Below the pieces are notes generated by a model, which was given only the letters and a program-made list of their open reading frames with translations, did no database searches and had not been told where the DNA came from. Source: Muricauda sp. SCSIO 64092 (GTDB taxonomy: Bacteria; Bacteroidota; Bacteroidia; Flavobacteriales; Flavobacteriaceae). From it: a stretch of DNA of 64,000 nt. The position numbers and the translations under genes were made by a program. Shown one piece after another: positions 61,821 to 64,000 of the stretch (positions are counted from its first letter, which is position 1; the number at the start of each line of letters is the position of its first letter). Location of the stretch: the NCBI RefSeq assembly GCF_023016285.1, contig NZ_CP095413.1, forward strand, positions 2,232,001-2,296,000. Reading direction: 5' to 3'.

Positions 61821-61913
61821 TTTTAAGAATTTTGAATCGTTTTCCCTTTAGATTCAAAACGCCAAAAATGTTACATCAAACTTTGGAAATAATGGTTAAA
61901 ATCCTTGGAGGGG

Positions 61914-63128
61914 CTACGCTACTGCTATTCTTTTCATTGCCACAGTGGCCAAAACAAAAGCAATGAACAATAATGCCGATGCCAGTGCAAAGGAAGCCCC
62001 GGGGAAGTACAATTTGGTTTCTGGGCGTATGAAGTAGTAAAACACCGGTGAAAATAGCAACTGCCCCAGAATAGCGGTAATGCTGACCAAGCCCGTAATC
62101 GATCCCTGGAGGATTCCTTGTTCCTTTACCGATACCTGATTGGAAATAATGCCCTGTACCGTTGGCCCAGCTACCCCTCCAAGGGCATAGGGAATCAAAA
62201 ATGCATAGAGCATCCAAGGTTCACTGGCCTGGGAAAATAAAAACATCCCGAGGGTCCACAATAGAAATCCAAAGGTGACCACATTACGTTTCCCAAACCA
62301 CCCAATGGCCTTACCGATCAGGAATCCCTGGACAAAGGCAACCAAAAGTCCTACCACAACCAGGGAAAGACCTATCTGTTTGGGATTCCAATCAAAACTT
62401 TCGATACAAAAGTACGACCACACGGATGGCAACGCCTGCCCTGCCAGGTTGGCCAGGAAAAATGCAGCGATCAACAACAAAACCCCTTTATAGTTCTTTA
62501 GGGCAACCAAGGATACGCCGGGTACCATCTTTAAAACATTGATCGGTCTTCGGTTTTCCTTACTCAAAGACTCGGGAACCACGAACCATCCGAACAGAAA
62601 ATTTGCAAATGTCAGTCCGGCTGCAATGTAAAACGGCAATCGAATATCGATATCACCAAAATATCCTCCAATACCAGGGCCAATAATAAAGCCCAGGCCA
62701 AAGGCCGCACCAATAAGTCCAAAGTTTTTGGCTTTTTCCTCCATGGTACTGATATCTGCAATATAAGCTGATGCGACCGTAAAACTCGCTCCCGTAATCC
62801 CGGCCAGAAAACGACCAATGAACAGCCAGAGGATGGTTGGTGCCCAAGCATGGATCAAGTAATCGATACTCAGTCCCAAAAGGGAAAGCAGTAGGATCGG
62901 TTTACGGCCATACCAATCGGAAATCTCGCCCAAAACCGGGGAAAACAGGAATTGCATTCCTGCAAAGGCCGTTGTTAACCACATGCCATAGATAACCGCC
63001 ATATGATTGCCCTCTCCGGTTAATTGCATGATAAACTCCGGAATAATGGGCAGGATGATGCCAATACCTATGACATCCACTAAAATTGTGATGAAAATAA
63101 AAAGTAAGGCCGTCTTTTTTGATTTCAT
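61914..63128 (-). CDS. MFS exporter of the TetA type
   Basis: A 404-residue inner-membrane transporter from the ATG at 63128; six more codons are possible. The 12-helix MFS pattern and the drug-exporter signatures are present: GIGIILPIIPEF near the first helix, FSPVLGEISDWYGRKPILLLSLLG in the first cytoplasmic loop, and LAGITGASFTVASAYIADIS in helix five. It belongs to the DHA1/TCR-TetA group. It may export a drug or metabolite; tetracycline itself is only a guess. It follows the atpG terminator at 63131-63161. Its short start lies in that terminator region, so it has little room for a promoter. Confidence 0.85.
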   Translation of the reverse strand: MKSKKTALLFIFITILVDVIGIGIILPIIPEFIMQLTGEGNHMAVIYGMWLTTAFAGMQFLFSPVLGEISDWYGRKPILLLSLLGLSIDYLIHAWAPTILWLFIGRFLAGITGASFTVASAYIADISTMEEKAKNFGLIGAAFGLGFIIGPGIGGYFGDIDIRLPFYIAAGLTFANFLFGWFVVPESLSKENRRPINVLKMVPGVSLVALKNYKGVLLLIAAFFLANLAGQALPSVWSYFCIESFDWNPKQIGLSLVVVGLLVAFVQGFLIGKAIGWFGKRNVVTFGFLLWTLGMFLFSQASEPWMLYAFLIPYALGGVAGPTVQGIISNQVSVKEQGILQGSITGLVSITAILGQLLFSPVFYYFIRPETKLYFPGASFALASALLFIAFVLATVAMKRIAVA

Positions 63129-63130
63129 GC

Positions 63131-63161
63131 AAAATGAAAGCCCCACAAGGAGGTGGGGCTT
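63131..63161 (-). terminator. Terminator after atpG
   Basis: AAGCCCCAC (63138-63146) pairs with GTGGGGCTT (63153-63161) around a 6-base loop. The minus strand continues with TTTCATTTT. It ends the ATP synthase transcript, immediately before the MFS gene. Confidence 0.75.
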
Positions 63162-63196
63162 AGTTATGTTTTGGAATGGTTATTTCCGTTTCTATT

Positions 63197-64000
63197 TTAG
63201 TCGTTCAATGCTTCGGCGCCACCAACAATCTCCAATATTTCACCTGTAATTGCGGCCTGCCTTGCTTTGTTGTAGGTCAATGTTAATTGGTCCTTAAGCT
63301 CCCCGGCATTATCGGTTGCCTTATGCATTGCCGTCATACGGGCCCCATGCTCACTTGCAAAGGAATCCCGAATGGCTTTATACAATTGGGTTTTCAGTGA
63401 TTTTGGAATCAACTGCTCCACAATTCCCGCTTTATCCGGCTCAAAGATATAATCGGCACTGGCGTTTACATCCCCTTCAACGGGAACAATGGGTAAAAAC
63501 TGCTCCGTAGTTACGATTTGGGTCGCTGCGTTTTTAAATCGGTTGTAGACCAGTTCTATCCGGTCATACTCCCCTGTGGTAAAACGTTGCATTAAATCTT
63601 CCGCTATTACGGTGACATTCTCAAATGTCAGCTTGTCAAAGATGCTGCTCTGATTGGAAATGATATTGAATTTCTTTCCCAGAATATCATTTCCTTTTTT
63701 ACCAATGGTAATATAATCTACCTGTTTGCCGCCGTATTTCCCATGATAAAGGGAAACGGATTCCTTGATGATATTTGAATTGAAGGCCCCACAAAGTCCA
63801 CGGTTGGAGGTAATGGAAACCACAAGCACTTTCTTGACCTCACGATTATCCGTGTACTTGGCCCCAACATCCCCATCCAGGCTACCACTAAGGTTTTGCA
63901 ATAGCTCGGTCAACTTATTGGCGTAAGGACGCATTGCCGTTATGGCATCTTGGGCCTTTTTCAACTTGGCAGCGGAAACCATTTTCATGGCACTCGTTAT
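63197..64000 (-). CDS. atpG: ATP synthase F1 subunit gamma, 5' end outside window
   Basis: Partial at the 5' end: the frame continues past the ATG at 63988 to the right edge, reading ITSAMKMVSAAKLKKAQ, the normal gamma-subunit N terminus, so the true start is beyond 64000. Visible features are VVSITSNRGLCGAFNSNIIKE (core strand), the central domain and the C-terminal helix MTAMHKATDNAGELKDQLTLTYNKARQAAITGEILEIVGGAEAL, which forms the rotor shaft. Subunit gamma couples proton flow to the F1 catalytic sites. It is the last gene of an atp operon, with a terminator at 63131-63161. Confidence 0.96.
   Translation of the reverse strand: MTSAMKMVSAAKLKKAQDAITAMRPYANKLTELLQNLSGSLDGDVGAKYTDNREVKKVLVVSITSNRGLCGAFNSNIIKESVSLYHGKYGGKQVDYITIGKKGNDILGKKFNIISNQSSIFDKLTFENVTVIAEDLMQRFTTGEYDRIELVYNRFKNAATQIVTTEQFLPIVPVEGDVNASADYIFEPDKAGIVEQLIPKSLKTQLYKAIRDSFASEHGARMTAMHKATDNAGELKDQLTLTYNKARQAAITGEILEIVGGAEALND

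Noticed and set aside
1..64000. CRISPR arrays, tRNA or rRNA genes, riboswitches
   Set aside because: No regularly spaced repeats, no cloverleaf with a T-loop GTTCGANTC pattern and no recognisable aptamer core were seen by reading both strands; a covariance-model search would be needed to exclude weak cases.

Overview
This window reads as chromosomal DNA from a marine-type member of the Flavobacteriaceae (Bacteroidota). The evidence is the gliding lipoprotein GldH, RicT/PSP1, type-B SdhCAB with a single cytochrome b subunit, signal-peptide lipoproteins with acidic residues after the lipidated Cys, LytTR two-component genes, scoAB, DUF4292 and DUF4625 proteins, and promoters with a TAnnTTTG -7 element. 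Shine-Dalgarno-like spacing is mostly absent. I saw no rRNA, tRNA, CRISPR array or recognisable transposase. Genus cannot be fixed from sequence alone.

Layout, left to right. 1-201 is the start of a small zinc-ribbon-like protein cut by the window edge. 937-6714 is a metal (probably zinc) acquisition block: two small Cys/His-rich membrane proteins, a ZnuD-like TonB receptor, a DUF4625 lipoprotein and an AztD-like beta-propeller lipoprotein. It ends in a strong terminator and is bracketed by two 77-bp direct repeats (537-613, 6792-6868). 6932-7972 is a MarR regulator and a SnoaL-like protein sharing palindromic operators. 8213-17479 holds a PagL-like lipid A deacylase, BrnQ, a LytS/LytR pair, an EreA-like protein, small envelope proteins, aminopeptidase P and a DUF547 protein. 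17873-24353 holds a large BNR/VPS10-like propeller protein with DUF2721, a porin-like barrel and a RimK/aspartoacylase pair.

24602-28089 is the succinate dehydrogenase operon. 28166-34387 is a mixed accessory stretch: YceI, a membrane-tethered OmpR-type regulator, an orphan Vsr-like nuclease, a methionine-type aminotransferase, an XRE/S24 regulator lacking its catalytic Ser, a serine hydrolase with a GNAT acetyltransferase, and an isolated 37-codon gene with its own promoter and terminator. scoB and scoA (34537-36296) are split by a four-helix-bundle gene. 36365-41467 carries PBP1A-gldH-ricT and trhO, followed by recA and an ECF sigma factor with a predicted two-membrane-spanning partner.

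45342-64000 is largely housekeeping and envelope functions: plsC, a GlsB-type stress protein, trpS, dprA, a SPOR protein, a thioesterase, an aldo/keto reductase, an EnvC-like/DUF4292/TPR cluster and a sugar nucleotidyltransferase. It continues with a GIY-YIG gene bracketed by inverted palindromes, dut, a flippase, a lipoprotein, a sulfatase, a hydrolase/ECF sigma/membrane protein operon, a TetA-type MFS exporter, and atpG cut by the right edge. The most notable candidates are the zinc block with its flanking repeats, the palindrome-bracketed GIY-YIG unit, the 37-codon gene and the sigma-linked beta-barrel protein.
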